A stretch of DNA of 64,000 bases from Prochilodus magdalenae (GCA_024036415.1 JAMWET010000176.1:105001-169000); one strand, 5' to 3'; shown: positions 12,165 to 24,289, counted from the first letter of the stretch. Program-made: numbers and translations. Notes: generated by a model from the sequence alone, not told the origin.

Positions 12165-13075
12165 ATGACTTATAAGCAGTCCTACAGGCTTATACAGGCA
12201 TTATAAGCTCTTACGCATGCTATACGATGCTTTATAGATGCATTTATAAAGCCTTCATAGGAACTATTACCAAACTAATGCTACATTAGGCAGTCACTGT
12301 TGTGACAGGTCTAGAACCCTGTTGTAGTGCATTCCCATATTCATGTTTATAGCGTTGCTATGACACGTTATGACACAAAACATTACAAAGTCATATTTAA
12401 AAAGTGTTATGCAAATACTTATAACTACTTATAAGCAATTCTGTAGGCTTATACAGGCATTATAAGCTATTACGCATGCTATACGATGCCTTATAGATGC
12501 ATTTATAAAGCCTTCATAACAACGATTACCAAAACTATCCCTACATTTTACTAGGCACTCACTGTTGTGGTGGGTTTGGGTGTTGTACAGGAAGCACAGC
12601 AGAGCCTTCTAGAACCCTGTTCATACAGGTTTCATAGAAGACATCAAACTAAATATTATAAGGTCATATTAAAAAATGTCTGTTATGCAAAAAAAAAGTG
12701 TTATGCACGTAATTATAACTGCTTATAAGCAATTCTACAGGCACATACAGGCATTATAAGGTATTACACATGCTATGCAGTGCCTTATAAATGCATTTAT
12801 AAAGCCTTCATAGGAACTATTACCAAACTAATGCTACATTAGGCAGTCACTGTTGTGACAGGTCTAGAACCCTGTTGTAGTGCATTCCCATATTCATGTT
12901 TATAGCGTTGCTATGACACGTTATGACACGAAACATTACAAAGTCATATTTAAAAAGTGTTATGCAAATACTTAGAACTACTTATAAGCAATTCTATAGG
13001 CTTATACAGGCATTATAAAGTATGGTGCATGCTGCATTCATGCATTATAAAGCCTTCATAGGAGCTATTACCAAA
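12165..13075. repeat. Tandem repeat with higher-order period of 553 bp
   Basis: Units of about 250-290 bp begin with CTTATAAGCARTYCTRYAGG followed by a TACAGGCATTATAA block, at about 12,170, 12,427, 12,720 and 12,979 (last one partial). Units 1 and 3 are nearly identical across about 220 bp, with only about four differences between 12,235-12,440 and 12,788-12,993, while unit 2 is clearly different. This ABA pattern means the last expansion copied a two-unit block, giving a 553-bp period (GCAAATACTT at 12,411 and 12,964). No coding potential. Confidence 0.9.
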
Positions 13076-13191
13076 AAAGGTTGTTCAAGGTTCTGAGACA
13101 CTGAGAAATGAATAACTTGTACTCCCGGCTGGAATTTAAATAAATGATGGTGGTCTCGAACTATTGCACTCCACTGCAAATATATCAGGGA

Positions 13192-13241
13192 GACAGAGAG
13201 AACGAGAGAGAGGGACAAAGAGAGAGAGAGAGAGAGAGAGG
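13192..13241. repeat. Short GA-rich run
   Basis: GA run broken by AACG, GGGACAA and similar words. Confidence 0.9.
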
Positions 13242-13337
13242 ACAAGGCGGAGGCTGGGCCGCTGGTTGGGAAGTCGCTGACTCAGGCACAGTTCAGCGAG
13301 TGCAGTGTGTAAATAAGTGACTACATCCAGCGCATTC

Positions 13338-13458
13338 CACAGCCTCTCTCTCTCGCGCTCGCTCACTCGCTCACTCCCTCCTCCCAGCCAACAGCCGGCC
13401 CTTCCTCAGGGTGATCCCTGCTCTCTCTCTCTCCCTCTCTCTCTCTCCCCGTCTCTCT
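13338..13458. repeat. CT-rich low-complexity tract
   Basis: Two CT-rich blocks (13,338-13,382 with CGCTCGCTCACTCGCTCACT, and 13,418-13,458) are separated by ordinary sequence. The neighbouring 13,240-13,600 has more CpGs than the surroundings, but no exon or promoter can be supported. Confidence 0.8.
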
Positions 13459-13814
13459 GTTTGTGTCAACATTTCCAGACTCGCGGCTCTGGCCCCAGAC
13501 TGTGGCTTTTATACTGTCCAGCAGGAGTGTCCGGCTCCAGCACAGTTCAGTGATTTCCCCTGCTGCAGCACTCTACCATTCGGCTCAGCGATGAGTCACC
13601 AGGTTTAATAGCTGTAAACCTCACAGTGATTCAATCTGGATACTTTAGGAAGTTTTAACAGCATCTGAGTGGCTGATTAAGAGCTAAGGAATGTGTTGTA
13701 AAGCACAGAAATATGCAAAAGGTCAGGAGCTGGGTGGCCTATTAGTGTACACCAAAGTGACCGGATTGGAACAGCAGGCTGAACTTGTGGTTGTGATGTC
13801 ACATAAACCAACAC

Positions 13815-14335
13815 ACAACTATCATCATAGAAATAGCTGCCCTGAGAAGGAGGTGTGGGACTGCAGTGCTATTGGGAAGGAAGATAAAGGGTACCAGGAA
13901 CAATACATGATGATACATTGGTCACCATGTTTGCTAAGCCAACTTGCCAGACGTCTTGGCATGTAGTTGTAGAGGTTCCTAATGGTGTCCTGTGATAATC
14001 CAGCACATGTAGCTTGAATATTCTCACGCAGTTCCTGCAGATGGTGCGGTAGGGGTGGAGGTGGAGTGACACCAGGCCTTCTGGACGTGGTGACCACGGA
14101 GCCTCCACACATAGATGCGTTGGTCGTCTCCACCATGACAGAAGTGGGACTCATCAGTGAAGATGACCCGCCGCCATTCTGAGTCCCTCCATGACACTCT
14201 GACGATGTAGAGGAGGTGGTAAGGGCACTTGTAGTAACGGTCTTGCAGTCTTGCATGTAGTCCTGCGTCGTGCAGGCACTTACAGGATGACTCATGGAGG
14301 GCATCGCTGCACTACTGGTCAGTCAGGTACAGCAC
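13815..14335 (-). pseudogene. Tc1-like transposase remnant, copy A
   Basis: On the minus strand, 14,193-14,085 encodes a stretch reading WRRVIFTDESHFCHGGDDQ followed by RIYVWRLRG. This is the block around the second catalytic acidic residue of Tc1/mariner DDE transposases; the Asp codon is at 14,153-14,155. In another frame follow LPHHLQELRENIQAT and LSQDTIRNLYNYMPRRL, the C-terminal part of the same family. The region between is missing or scrambled and a frameshift separates the two. The same layout occurs at 59.1-59.7 kb, so both may derive from one defective parent. No terminal repeats were identified. It encodes no active enzyme. Confidence 0.8.
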
Positions 14336-14689
14336 CAAGGCCTGTCCTTGCTTATGTCACATGTGTTGTGTCAAATTTGAATCATTAGCATGTCTCACCA
14401 TGTCAAACCTACCCACCAAGTTTAATTTCTGTCAGTTGATTCTTTCTGGGTGAAGCTATTAGTGCAACTATTCCCTGAGTGTATACCCACCTATATAGCT
14501 GTCACAGGTCTAACTCCAACCATGCACACTAAAGGTATGAGGAGTGTTGTAGTGGACTATTTTTTGAATGCAGGGCAGCCAATAGGAAAACAGTGAAACA
14601 TTGCAAATCAAAAATACCAATTTAACATCTTCTTTAAGTTTGAATGGCAGTCAATTAAGCGAGATATTTTTCAGGGTAGTTTTGGAGAA

Positions 14690-14909
14690 TAATGGAGGTT
14701 GGTATGGCGCAACGGATCCCACCGCTTGTCACTGAGCTACCACACCATGTGGGAGATTGGGGTCTGTATCCTGGTCTGGGTGACTATACTGTGCTTCATA
14801 AGAGCCCTTGGGCAAGACTCCTAACACTACATTGGCCTACCTGTAATATGATGACCCTTGTAAGTCGTTCTGGATAAGAGCGTCAGCTACATGCCATAAA
14901 TATAAATGT
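14690..14909 (+). mobile_element. tRNA-derived SINE, copy 1
   Basis: The head carries an A-box-like TGGCGCAACGG near 14,704 and a decayed B-box position (GGGTCTGTATCC, near 14,760). It then shares with the 38-kb copy GGGCAAGACTCCTAACACTA and CATTGGCC-ACCTGTAATATG. The tail, TCGTTCTGGATAAGAGCGTC followed by AGCTACATGCCATAAATATAA, is the 3' end often seen in fish SINEs and partner LINEs. The A and B boxes are the internal RNA polymerase III promoter of such elements; here the B box is mutated, so the copy is probably silent. Confidence 0.82.
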
Positions 14910-15016
14910 TCCTCCACTCGTTGTGAAATATCAACACAATATAAAGTGTAACTAGCATTTTCAAATTCTGTAAAAAGATGAAAAACGACTTGGCTTGTTA
15001 TGATAGTGATGACATA

Positions 15017-15547
15017 CAGGGGTTGAACAATGAAACTGAAACACCTGTCATTTTAGTGTGGGAGGTCTCATGGCTAAATTGGACCAGCCTGGTGGCCAAT
15101 CTTCATTAACTGCACATTGCACCAGTAAGAGCAGAGTGTGAAGGTTCAGTTAGCAGGTAAGAGCACAGTTCTGCTCAAAATACTGCAATGCACACAACAT
15201 TATGGGACATACCAGAGTTCAAAAGAGGACAAACTGTTGGTGCACGTCTTGCTGGCGCATCTGTGACCAAGACAGCAAGTCTTTGTGATGTATCAAGAGC
15301 CACGGTATCCAGGGTAATGTCAGCATACCACCAAGAAGGACGAACCTCCACCAGCATCACGTAGTGACCTGGCCACTATCCTGCAAGAAGAATGGCTTAA
15401 ACTCCCTCTGACCACTGTGCAGGACGCAGTATATGTCATTCCCAAGACCAACTGACGCTGTATTGGCTGCAAAAGGAGGCCCTACACCATACTAATAAAT
15501 GATTGTGGTCTAAAACCAGGTGTTTCAGTTTCATTGTTCAAACCCTG
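15017..15547 (+). mobile_element. Internally deleted Tc1-like transposon with intact ends
   Basis: A complete non-autonomous element of 531 bp. The left terminal repeat at 15,017-15,047 begins CAGGGGTTGAACAATGAAAC, and the right one at 15,517-15,547 is its reverse complement with one mismatch. TA target duplications lie at 15,015-15,016 and 15,548-15,549. Inside are the N-terminal DNA-binding part of a Tc1 transposase and, after a large deletion, the extreme C-terminus ending AAKGGPTPY then TAA. The catalytic core is gone. Such copies can be moved only by a transposase supplied elsewhere. Confidence 0.95.
15188..15364 (+). pseudogene. Tc1-like transposase N-terminal fragment
   Basis: A 58-codon open frame from ATG at 15,188 to TAG at 15,362. 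Residues 12-36 (FKRGQTVGARLAGASVTKTA, then SLCDV) and 36-52 (SRATVSRVMSAYHQEGR) match the paired helix-turn-helix DNA-binding domain of Tc1-family transposases. The normal protein is about 340 residues, so over 80 percent is missing. Downstream, 15,365-15,490, a shifted frame keeps EEWLKLPLTTVQ and AAKGGPTPY of the C-terminus. A peptide from this frame might bind the terminal repeats but could not catalyse transposition. Confidence 0.88.
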
Positions 15548-15549
15548 TA

Positions 15550-18003
15550 TCTGTCTTAATGGCACTGTAGCGAAAAGATGAAAGTTTAAAGCTTAAAGAG
15601 AGGATGGCTTTTTTTAGTACATACAAGAATGTAAATGTTCCAAAACTCCAAAAATGCAGTATCTATTCCATATATCAGTGCATCTGAACTGCTGCCCTCA
15701 GGGTGATGCATCACAATCACAAAGTCATTACGTCAAGCCTAGGCGTAACCAAACTCTAAGAGAGAGCTATTCTAAGACAGACAAGAGAGCTGGACAGAGA
15801 GTCCCTCGTACGTGGGGGGAGGGGCGGGGTCTCAACCAAAACATCCTGAAGAACACGCCTGCTCAGGGCTCCACCACGGGAAGCGAGGAAACAACACCGG
15901 ACAATGTGTTCGGTGTGAAGAAAATAGCATGTTCTTTGTAAGCACTACAGCGGAAGAGCTAGCATCGTCATGCTAACCAAGATGTCTAATCAGCATCAGT
16001 CTATGCCACCGGAACAAATTAGCCGAATACAGCATGCTAGACGAGGCAGTCGGGAGGTTTAAACGCAGATTACGACCCCCAAAGCTAGGAGGAATCTAGC
16101 TGCACTGCCATCTGCCCCTCCGTCCGCTAATCACTTCAAGCCAGATGGGGTAGTAGAGCTTTTGGGAAGGCTGTTTTTAGCAGCCCTGCTAACATAGCTT
16201 AAGGGTATGCTGGGTGTGAAAACACAAGGATTACTTGTGTTGAAGGTGCTCTCTTCACCTCCATCTCTTTATGTCGGGGGAAGGTGCTGGTATGCATTCC
16301 AGTGTCATCTGTTCCGTCTTCGATCCCTTGAATAGCGAGCTACGGCGCAGAATTGCATCTTCCGTTATTCAGTGGGCTGGAAATTCATTTTCTCTCAATC
16401 AGAGTTCCTACAGGGAGCAGTGGGCCTTCATCAACTCACATATCCATGTTCCTGAGGTCACTACCCTTTATGGTGCGCATGAATGTGTATATATGTGAGT
16501 GTGCTTGGAGGGCACGGGGTCCTTGACTTCCAGCCTCTGCATTCTACTCACTCTCCAGTCGATAAGGCCAGGTTGAGTCATCGCCGGCCAATAGCGAAGC
16601 CCTCCAGCCTGAGGGCTAATTCAATTCCAAGACTGAACGCATGAAACGGGCGCCGCTGAGGAACGTAAAAGCATCTGCTCGCGGAAGGCTCCCCATCATG
16701 ACCTCTGAGCCTCGGGGAGGCATTACGATATTCCAGTATGCAACACAAAGCACTACTGGATGATGATGCCTTACTGCCAGATTTCACATCCTGAGCTGTA
16801 TTCTCATACAGTGCCTGTCAAAGGTTGGGACATCTGACCCAACCTACATATGTGTGTTTTCTACAAGGTAGTTTTCATATAGTAACTTGTTGAACCACAA
16901 TCATTATATCATCCTAAGTACTTTGTGCTTATCATTACTGGAATGCCCATCTTCGCTAATGCATTTGAGCTAATGCGCTAATGGGGAAAGCGTCCGATTT
17001 CAGCGATTTGCAGTTAAAACTAGTGCCAGTGTAATGCTTTTGGATAGCTCAACATGCTTGGGGGACACCAACTGTCATTGGAGGAAAACGCTAACCGCTA
17101 ATTCTGTCACATCAGTCCTACCATTGCTTTGAGTGATGAACCCAGAGAGAGAGGATAATGGCTAGCATTCCTGTGGGTTTTTCACCCAGAGAAAGAGGAA
17201 GGCCTTGGCAGCACCTAGGACTGAACTTCCCAACAAGATGGCCAACACTTACATAGAAATGCCACCTGGAAGCCCCTGGAACTGTCCTTTTGAGCTACAA
17301 GGTGTAAAAAACATAAAAGCAAGTACTGGTGGTGGGCTCGGAACTGTGCCAACATCTGGTTGTAGGGAAGACTGATTGAGGACAACCCAGGAAAACTTTG
17401 AGAACTTGGGTTCAAGTACGGTTTGGCTTCTGCCCATAGATTACTGTGGTATGACTTATTAGGGATTGAAGAACAGGGTGGAGATATGGTGGCAATGGGG
17501 ATCAGGACAACTTTGCCATCGGAATGGAAGGTGAGGGTGTGAATACACAAGATGTTAGACTGGTAGAAGGGTGGACTTCAGGCGTGGTCCTCTCCCAAAC
17601 TCCATTAAGCAAAAAGTTAGCCGGTTACTGTTAGCTACACAAGCAATGGTGCATTGATAGATGCTTGTTATAAGTGATTCCAAGTCTGTTGCTGTTGCCA
17701 AGTCTTGTTCAACTTTATTGTCCTTATACCAATAAAGGGTTGTACAGTATGTATATATATATATATAGTGTAGTGCAAAGACAAATAGACAAGTTGGTGT
17801 CCAAAACAATCAGACTCTATATCTAAACTCTGCCTACCAATGCACAAGCCATGCAATATTAGAGCTGGGCATCAAATGTCAATACGTTTTTGGTACCAAC
17901 AATATTAAAATTAAAATATTATAAGGTATGAAGGCAGCATAGGAAGCACAAAAGCTTTGGCTTAAGTCCATATTGTTAGACAGGTAATCCATGAAAAGGA
18001 GCA
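15550..18003. other. Unassigned non-coding sequence
   Basis: No gene or repeat family recognised over about 2.4 kb. A short (TA)n run lies at about 17,752-17,766. Open frames of 111 codons or fewer (for example 17,550-17,215 minus) have no recognisable domain. Confidence 0.45.
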
Positions 18004-18005
18004 TA

Positions 18006-18251
18006 TTGTTGCTGTCCAAAGAAAATCAAGTATCTCCAAAATGGCAACTTTACAGGAGAGGCCAAAAACCTCATTTAACCTTAATACAAGTCAATGAAAC
18101 CAGACATCTTTCCAAACTCTTTTGGGCCATTTCTGTCTGGCCATTCATCATGAGATTCTCACTCAGTGTAAACAGCAGCTGGTGTGTCCAAATGGTGCAT
18201 AAAAGTGAAAATGGACAGAGGAGATACATGTTTTTCATTGGACAGCGATGA
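18006..18251 (-). mobile_element. Family M MITE, copy 1 (full length, 246 bp)
   Basis: One of nine related copies. It begins TTGTTGCTGTCCAAAGAAAA and ends GGACAGCGATGA, so the ends are inverted repeats, with TA at 18,004-18,005 and 18,252-18,253. Internal landmarks in reverse are GGCCAAAAACCTCATTTAA, AAACCAGACATCTTTCC and AGTGTAAACAGCAGCTG. TA flanks and inverted ends fit a Tc1/mariner-type non-autonomous element. It has no coding capacity. Orientation is relative to copy 2. Confidence 0.92.
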
Positions 18252-18253
18252 TA

Positions 18254-20396
18254 TTTAAAAACCAGAAAGTACAAACTCTATCTCTCACAATGAATGAGCA
18301 TTCAATGCCACGCTAGGAACAAGACTAAAGGAGTATATATACACGGGAAATAGAACAAAGAGACCAGGGGCAAGGCAGGGCAGGATGTTACAATCAGCAA
18401 GTCTCACTGGGTCCTATTTCATTCAATACAGCAATTCTTAGGCAGGCAGTACCATCAATGAGTCAATACTAATAATGGCCTGTCTTTTAAACGTCCTGTT
18501 CTCTTATTAGTGCCAGGGCCTTTTGATTACTCTGAAGTCCATTGCAGTCAGTAAGTATACCCCACTTTTGCCACCTCACATTAATCTCTGGTTTTAAAGA
18601 GGCATCTTGGCCTATTTAGTGTGTTGAGTGTCAGATATTGCAATTTATAGAGCGGCATTGCATCCCTCATATCAGTTTCGGAAGAATTCATGATTTTATA
18701 GCATTTGCATGTTTTGCTTCACTACATACCAGCTTACAGCACACGTGATGCTTCATACAACCATTAGGAATTCCCCCAGTGTGAAAAAAGAAAGCCTAGT
18801 TTATAGTATAGCCACTCAGGCAGCTTAATCTTCTGTATTAGCCAGCTAGCGGAAAAGCCTGTCCTTGACTAGCCACCCAAAATCACTTGTCGCTTTTCAC
18901 GAGTTTCGTCCACCTTCTGAAAACAGGTGGGTACTTACGACAGATGAGGCCTACCTTTAAGCAGGTAGGTGTCAAAAAGCAGTTCCGGAATTGAATGGTA
19001 GTGTATGGAAGAATTGGACAGTCTGCTGGAGGTTGGGAAACCATGCCCTGAACTGACAGGACACGATTGAAATGCCTTAAGGAAGTCACCTAGCCCCCAA
19101 CTGCTCCCCAGGTGCCATGGATAAGGCTGCAGTGTGTTCACAGGCCCCTAGTGTGTAGAAGTTTCATTTCATGAATGGCTTGAATGCAGAGGACAAGTCT
19201 TAACCAACGTGAAGGCTTCTGCCAATGTTCAAGCTGAACACATGTTCAGAGGCCAGACACGGCTAAAAGCCGGTACGGACGAGCCTGAGCGCTGTTGCGT
19301 GGCCTTCGCCTCAGAAGGAAGTGGAGCGAAATGAGCTTAATTACAGAAGGTCTGACAGGATCGGCGTTGGGCCTTTTGAGACTGCTAACACGTTCTCGAG
19401 TGAGAAATCCAGCGCCGCTACCAGTTGCCACATATAGCTGTAACCATGGCGATCCCCACTTCAGCTCCGAAGCGGCAGCCATTAAAAATAAACGTATGGA
19501 AGCGAACGATCTCTGGATTAGTTCGCACCAACACTCGCCGTACGAAAGAAAGGGTACTGTACAGCACTCATACAGCGGACCCAGGAAGTAGGGGGCATCA
19601 GATAGCACACGGGTATAGTATTATTACTATCGCTCAGAGCACCGTGGCGTGCCATGCCACACTCTCTCACTCCGGCCAAGCTTGTATTCCAGTCTTCTTT
19701 TCTTTTCCTTTCTCTTTTTATTTACATTCCCAGTCCCGTCTTGAGCTCTCTTTACCCTTGTGTGTTGGCCCAGGCCCCAGAGGCTCCTATAGCTCCTTTC
19801 CCATGGGAATCCATCCATTCAGCCTTGGGCTTTTCAGCACACAGTGGGACTCGACAAAGCTCATGACATCTCCAGCATGGCCACTTCCACAGAGAACACT
19901 GTGTGGCTCATACTGAAAGGGAAGGGATGTGAGCGCTGATGGTAAATGGCAGTTATTGCATTGTTGTAGCTTTACAGGGAATACGCACCATAGGCATGTC
20001 AGTATAGCGTTAGCGACCAAACAGAAAACTTGGATCTACAACGGAGTAACTTTACAGATCTTAGAAGAGATCACATGTACAGCTGTATGCCAATAACTGA
20101 ACACCCCTGGTCATGCACAATCACTGGTAACCTCACAATTGCTGCTCATTTGCTGAAGTTAACAAACGTGTTATGGAAAATGTACTATGGTAAGTTTTTT
20201 TTTTTCCAATATATAAAATTCAGCTAATTGTGCCCTATAATTTACAGAGAGTTCTATGACATGTCATTGTGTCAGGAGTGAATAGAGTTTTACATATAAC
20301 TATAGTTTTAAATAAATTTTATTGTCACCATTTTTTTTAGCTCATTTGTCATTAAATTTTAATATTGTAAACAAAAGCTAGCATTTTTAAATGACA
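18254..20396. other. Unassigned non-coding sequence
   Basis: No repeat family or exon recognised. Frames up to 163 codons (19,425-19,916 plus) overlap others on both strands and show no domain, signal or conserved motif. Confidence 0.45.
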
Positions 20397-20634
20397 TATA
20401 TAATATAATATAATATAATATAATATAAAATAATAAAATATAATATAATATAATATAATATAATATAATATAATATAATATAATATAATATAATATAATA
20501 TAATATAATATAATAAAATATAACATAATATAATATAATATAATATAATATAATATAATATAATATAATATAATATAAAATAATAAAATATAACATAATA
20601 TAACATAATATAATATAATATAATATAATAATAT
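20397..20634. repeat. (AATAT)n pentanucleotide array
   Basis: About 47 units of AATAT/TAATA, with AAAATAATAAAATA and AACATAATA variants at several places. It contains no G at all. The long minus-strand frames of Ile/Leu/Tyr arise from the repeat and are not genes. Confidence 0.97.
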
Positions 20635-21344
20635 TGCATTTGTTTCACATAACTTGATATCAATTAAAAATGTTGTAAAAAAAACTAAAAATCTTGATGA
20701 ATAGATCAAAGGAATGGCCTAAAATGACCAGGAAAAAAATCTGGATGCATTAACTTCTAATACTATTAAGGTTTGTTTGGAAATATGAGATACTGTTCTA
20801 ATACCAGCGATATATGTGAAGTATATGATATCTCACTAAAACATCTACTATAATAAACACCACTGAATACAATGTAATAATACTATATGTAATACTACTA
20901 AATATTTTAAACTGTCATTCATTATAATAGTTGTATAACATTAACTATATAACATTACTGTATAAAACATAGACATATACATAAAATATATTATAATCAT
21001 TACATAATTATACATGTGAACCTTATAAACTACTTGCCAAAATAGAATTTTAGTTGTTTTATTTAAAAATAGTAAGTTTTCTCTGAAGTTACTATGTTAT
21101 TAAATAATCTATAACATACTGTATCACTTAACAACAATTTATTTAGATATATATATTAGACTTTAATCATTTAATCAGAACCTAATACTTAAAATTTGCC
21201 ATTTTAGAATCTTCTCCAGCTGCGTTTATCATTCTAGATACATCCGACCTTACTTCCTCTTTATACGCAGCTTTTCCTGATTATGATTTGAAACATGCAG
21301 TTGCAGGACGAACATGTCAGACTTGCTTGCAGCTAAACTGGCTA
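20635..21344. other. AT-rich unassigned sequence
   Basis: Strongly AT-rich DNA with no recognised gene or repeat family. It separates the AATAT array from a family M element. Confidence 0.5.
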
Positions 21345-21590
21345 TCGTCGCTGTCCAATGAAAAACATGTATCTCCATTTTTGTTGATTTTTACTTTTAT
21401 GCCTTATTTGATCACATGAGCTGCTGTTTACACTGTGTGGAAATTTCATGAAGAATGGACCAACAGAAATGGCCCAAAACTGCTTGGAAAGACGTCTGGT
21501 TCCATTGACTTCCATTCAAATTAAATGAGGTTTTTGGCCTCTCCTGTAAAGTTACAATTTTTGAGAAACCTTTTCTTTGGACAGCGATGA
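21345..21590 (+). mobile_element. Family M MITE, copy 2 (full length, 246 bp, reference copy)
   Basis: Starts TCGTCGCTGTCCAATGAAAA and ends TTTTCTTTGGACAGCGATGA, forming inverted terminal repeats. TA lies on both sides (21,343-21,344 and 21,591-21,592). Internal landmarks are GCTGCTGTTTACACTGTGTG, AGACGTCTGGTTCCATTGAC and GGCCTCTCCTGTAAAGTT. It has the same length as copies 1 and 7, which supports these boundaries. Confidence 0.93.
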
Positions 21591-21592
21591 TA

Positions 21593-22659
21593 TGTATATA
21601 TATAAATATATAAAAAAACAGTATTTCTACCCCATTGCAGTGGGGCTATATAGCGTACGGCATCAGACGTTTTAAAAGTTGAGATTTATTTGCTGCAAAC
21701 ATTTACACTGCCTCTGTTTTTCTTTCTCCTACATGGCTTTCTTTGATGGGGCGTTTGGATTTGCTCCAGCAGTCTCGGTGCTCCTTGCACACCCGGCTGT
21801 GAAATAATTGGCGAATAAATGGGTGCGGAACGGCCGAAAGCAGCGCTCTTCACACTTTCTGCTGAATCAAACCATATCTGAACAGAAACCCAATAACGGC
21901 GGGAAGGCACGATCGATAGGTGGGAAGCGATCAGGCATGGAGCCAGGACGTTACTACAGAAGCGGGAGTGAAAAGAAAAAGCAGAAACAACAGAGATGAA
22001 GGGGGAGGGGGTTAAAGCAGTGAGAGAAAAAATAAAGAGGAAGTGGGAGAAAAGAAAGAGATTAAAAAACAAGCTTGTGTAATCTAAGATGGAACTGTAA
22101 AATTCTGGTGAAATCTATAATAATCCTTTAATTTTTTTTATGTATTATATGCAAATATTGTCTATTAATGTATCTAATATTTTACATTATGAGATCATTC
22201 TAAAAAGGGGATTTTATAGGATTGTTTATTCCATTTCTATACCTTTTTTTCGCAGTGTTCATTGGTTTGCATTCTAATAAACGTATTTATTTTTAATTCT
22301 ATATTTCAAATTCTATATTTCTATATTTCTATATTTCAGGCTACATGTCATGTTTATTTCCCCCAATATACTAAACGATATTACTATATTAGCATAGTAA
22401 TTTGGCATTAAAATGTATAAGTGTGTTCTCCCTAGATTAATTTCATTCATGTTATTTACATGGGCAACTCATTTTTAACTAATCAAATATTTATTTAATT
22501 TTAATATAAAAACAAAAACCGTTTGGCCCACAATACAGCAAGTACTGCTCTGTTTGTACTGTGAAGCTAGCTAAAAGAACAAACTGGAAGTGTGCTAGTG
22601 TGTTTCATCCAGCCCACACAGAATGAACTATAGAGAACAAAATCAATTAATACAACAAG
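21593..22659. other. AT-rich unassigned sequence with a CTATATTT run
   Basis: A short tandem run of CTATATTT/TTCTATATTTC lies at about 22,298-22,338. The segment 21,700-22,075 is less AT-rich and has weak open frames on both strands without recognisable domains. Confidence 0.45.
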
Positions 22660-22684
22660 TGTATGTGTGGTGAGTGTGTGTGTA

Positions 22685-22716
<32 letters not shown>

Positions 22717-23044
22717 TGTGTGTGTGTATGTGTGTGTGTATGTGCGTGTGTATGTGCATGTGTTTGTGTGTATGTGTATGTGCATGTGTGTGAGTGTATG
22801 CGTGCGTGTGTATGTGCATGTGTTTGTGTGTATGTGTATGTGCGTGTGTGTGTATGTGTATGTGTGTGTGTATATGTGTGTGTGTAAGAGTGTGTGTGTG
22901 TGTGTATGTGCGTGTTTGTGTCTGAGTGTGTGTGTATGAGCGTGTGTGGGTGTGTGTGTGTGTGCGTGTGTGTGTGTGAGTGCATGTGTGTGTATGTGTG
23001 TGTGTGAGTGAGTGTGTGTGTGTATATGTGTGTATGTGTATATA
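22660..23044. repeat. Imperfect (GT)n array
   Basis: About 385 bp of alternating GT with regular GTAT, GTGC and GTGAG variants. Segments such as GTGTGTATGTGCATGTGTTT recur, indicating duplication of larger blocks within the array (about 22,745-22,785 and 22,805-22,845). Cys/Val and His/Thr frames across it are by-products. Confidence 0.97.
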
Positions 23045-23392
23045 AGCAGACTGGTAGGTTACAAACAGGTGTGCTAGTACTCCGGTGACCTAGAACGAGA
23101 ATGATTGGTAGACTGGGGACATGTGGGTGTGACATCATCAGGTGATGCACCATGGGAAGTGGAGTTTGGGAGAGCGGGGGAGCCATGGAAACTGGAAGCG
23201 TGACACTGCTATAATTTAATACGGCCTAAAATGAAATATCAGCCGCTTTATCCAGAGCTTTATGGCCTGCTTATTTTCAGTACTAATATATATTTTTCTT
23301 GTCATTAAAAAATATAATCTGTCAGCTAAATTATAGGTCAAGTTAATATCCAGATTTAATACAATGCAGCCTCATACTTTATAAGTATTACA

Positions 23393-23636
23393 TCATCACT
23401 GTCCAAAAGAAAATCTCCAAAACTGCTTCTTTACACTAGAGGCCAAAACCGGGTTTCATCTGAATGTAAGTCAATGGAACCAGACGGTTTTCCCAAGCAG
23501 TTTTGATCCATTTCTATTGGTCCGATAATCGTGGAATTCTCATACAGTGTAAACAGCAGCTGCTCTGTTCACATGATGCATTAAAGTCAAAATTCTTAAA
23601 AACAGAGAAACATGTTTTCCTATGGGGCAGTGATGA
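23393..23636 (-). mobile_element. Family M MITE, copy 3
   Basis: Ends are TCATCACTGTCCAAAAGAAA and GGGGCAGTGATGA, followed by TA; on the left TA has become CA. Internal landmarks are AGAGGCCAAAACCGGGTTTC, ACCAGACGGTTTTCC and AGTGTAAACAGCAGCTG. Length 244 bp. Confidence 0.9.
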
Positions 23637-23639
23637 TAT

Positions 23640-24289
23640 GCTACTATTTACCTAGATGCATTCCCGGAGCATTACGCTGCTGTGGAATATAGACTGCTCC
23701 ACAATCTCAGTGCTCACATCACAACCAGAGGGGAGCGTGAATGCGACTGGACACCTACTGTCATCTTCACAGCATCTTAACGCATGTTCATGCTCCCCCT
23801 GGGCTGCGTTCTGACCCCTGCCAACCCTAACATCATGATTCAGATGAGCTGTGAGGGAACATGCACTGATTCGAGTTGAAGGTGGAGAGAAGTAGCACAA
23901 CACAGCAAGCCGCACAGCGTGCGGTGATGCAAATACAGTTACGGGAGACTACAGAGATAACTCATATCCCATTTTCAGCCCCCACAGAAAAACCCACTAT
24001 ATCTGCATAGGCAGGGTGAGAGGCCATATAAACAGGACTGATGACTAGCGTTTAAGGTGGAATGGACTGTGACTGAGAATATGGCATACTCTGACCACCT
24101 CATAGACCACAAGCCTTTTTCCACCAACACTGCATAAACAGGTTTGGGACCTGAAACGTTCCATCCCAGCTGGAAACAGAGAATAGCAGGTTCCTCAGCA
24201 TGAACAGTGACAACATCCATGGGCATGTCAGCACATCAGAGAAAGCAACAATGGCAACAACCAGCAGTCTGCTGAAGAACCTCCTCTAG
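23640..24289. other. Unassigned non-coding sequence
   Basis: No family or exon recognised between the family M copy and the LINE fragment. Confidence 0.45.

Noticed and set aside
13825..14304. 159-codon minus-strand frame as an intact protein
   Set aside because: It switches between the wrong and right frames of a decayed Tc1 transposase; only its C-terminal part is the true frame.
19425..19916. 163-codon plus-strand frame
   Set aside because: No domain or signal, overlapped by comparable frames on both strands; nothing favours real coding.
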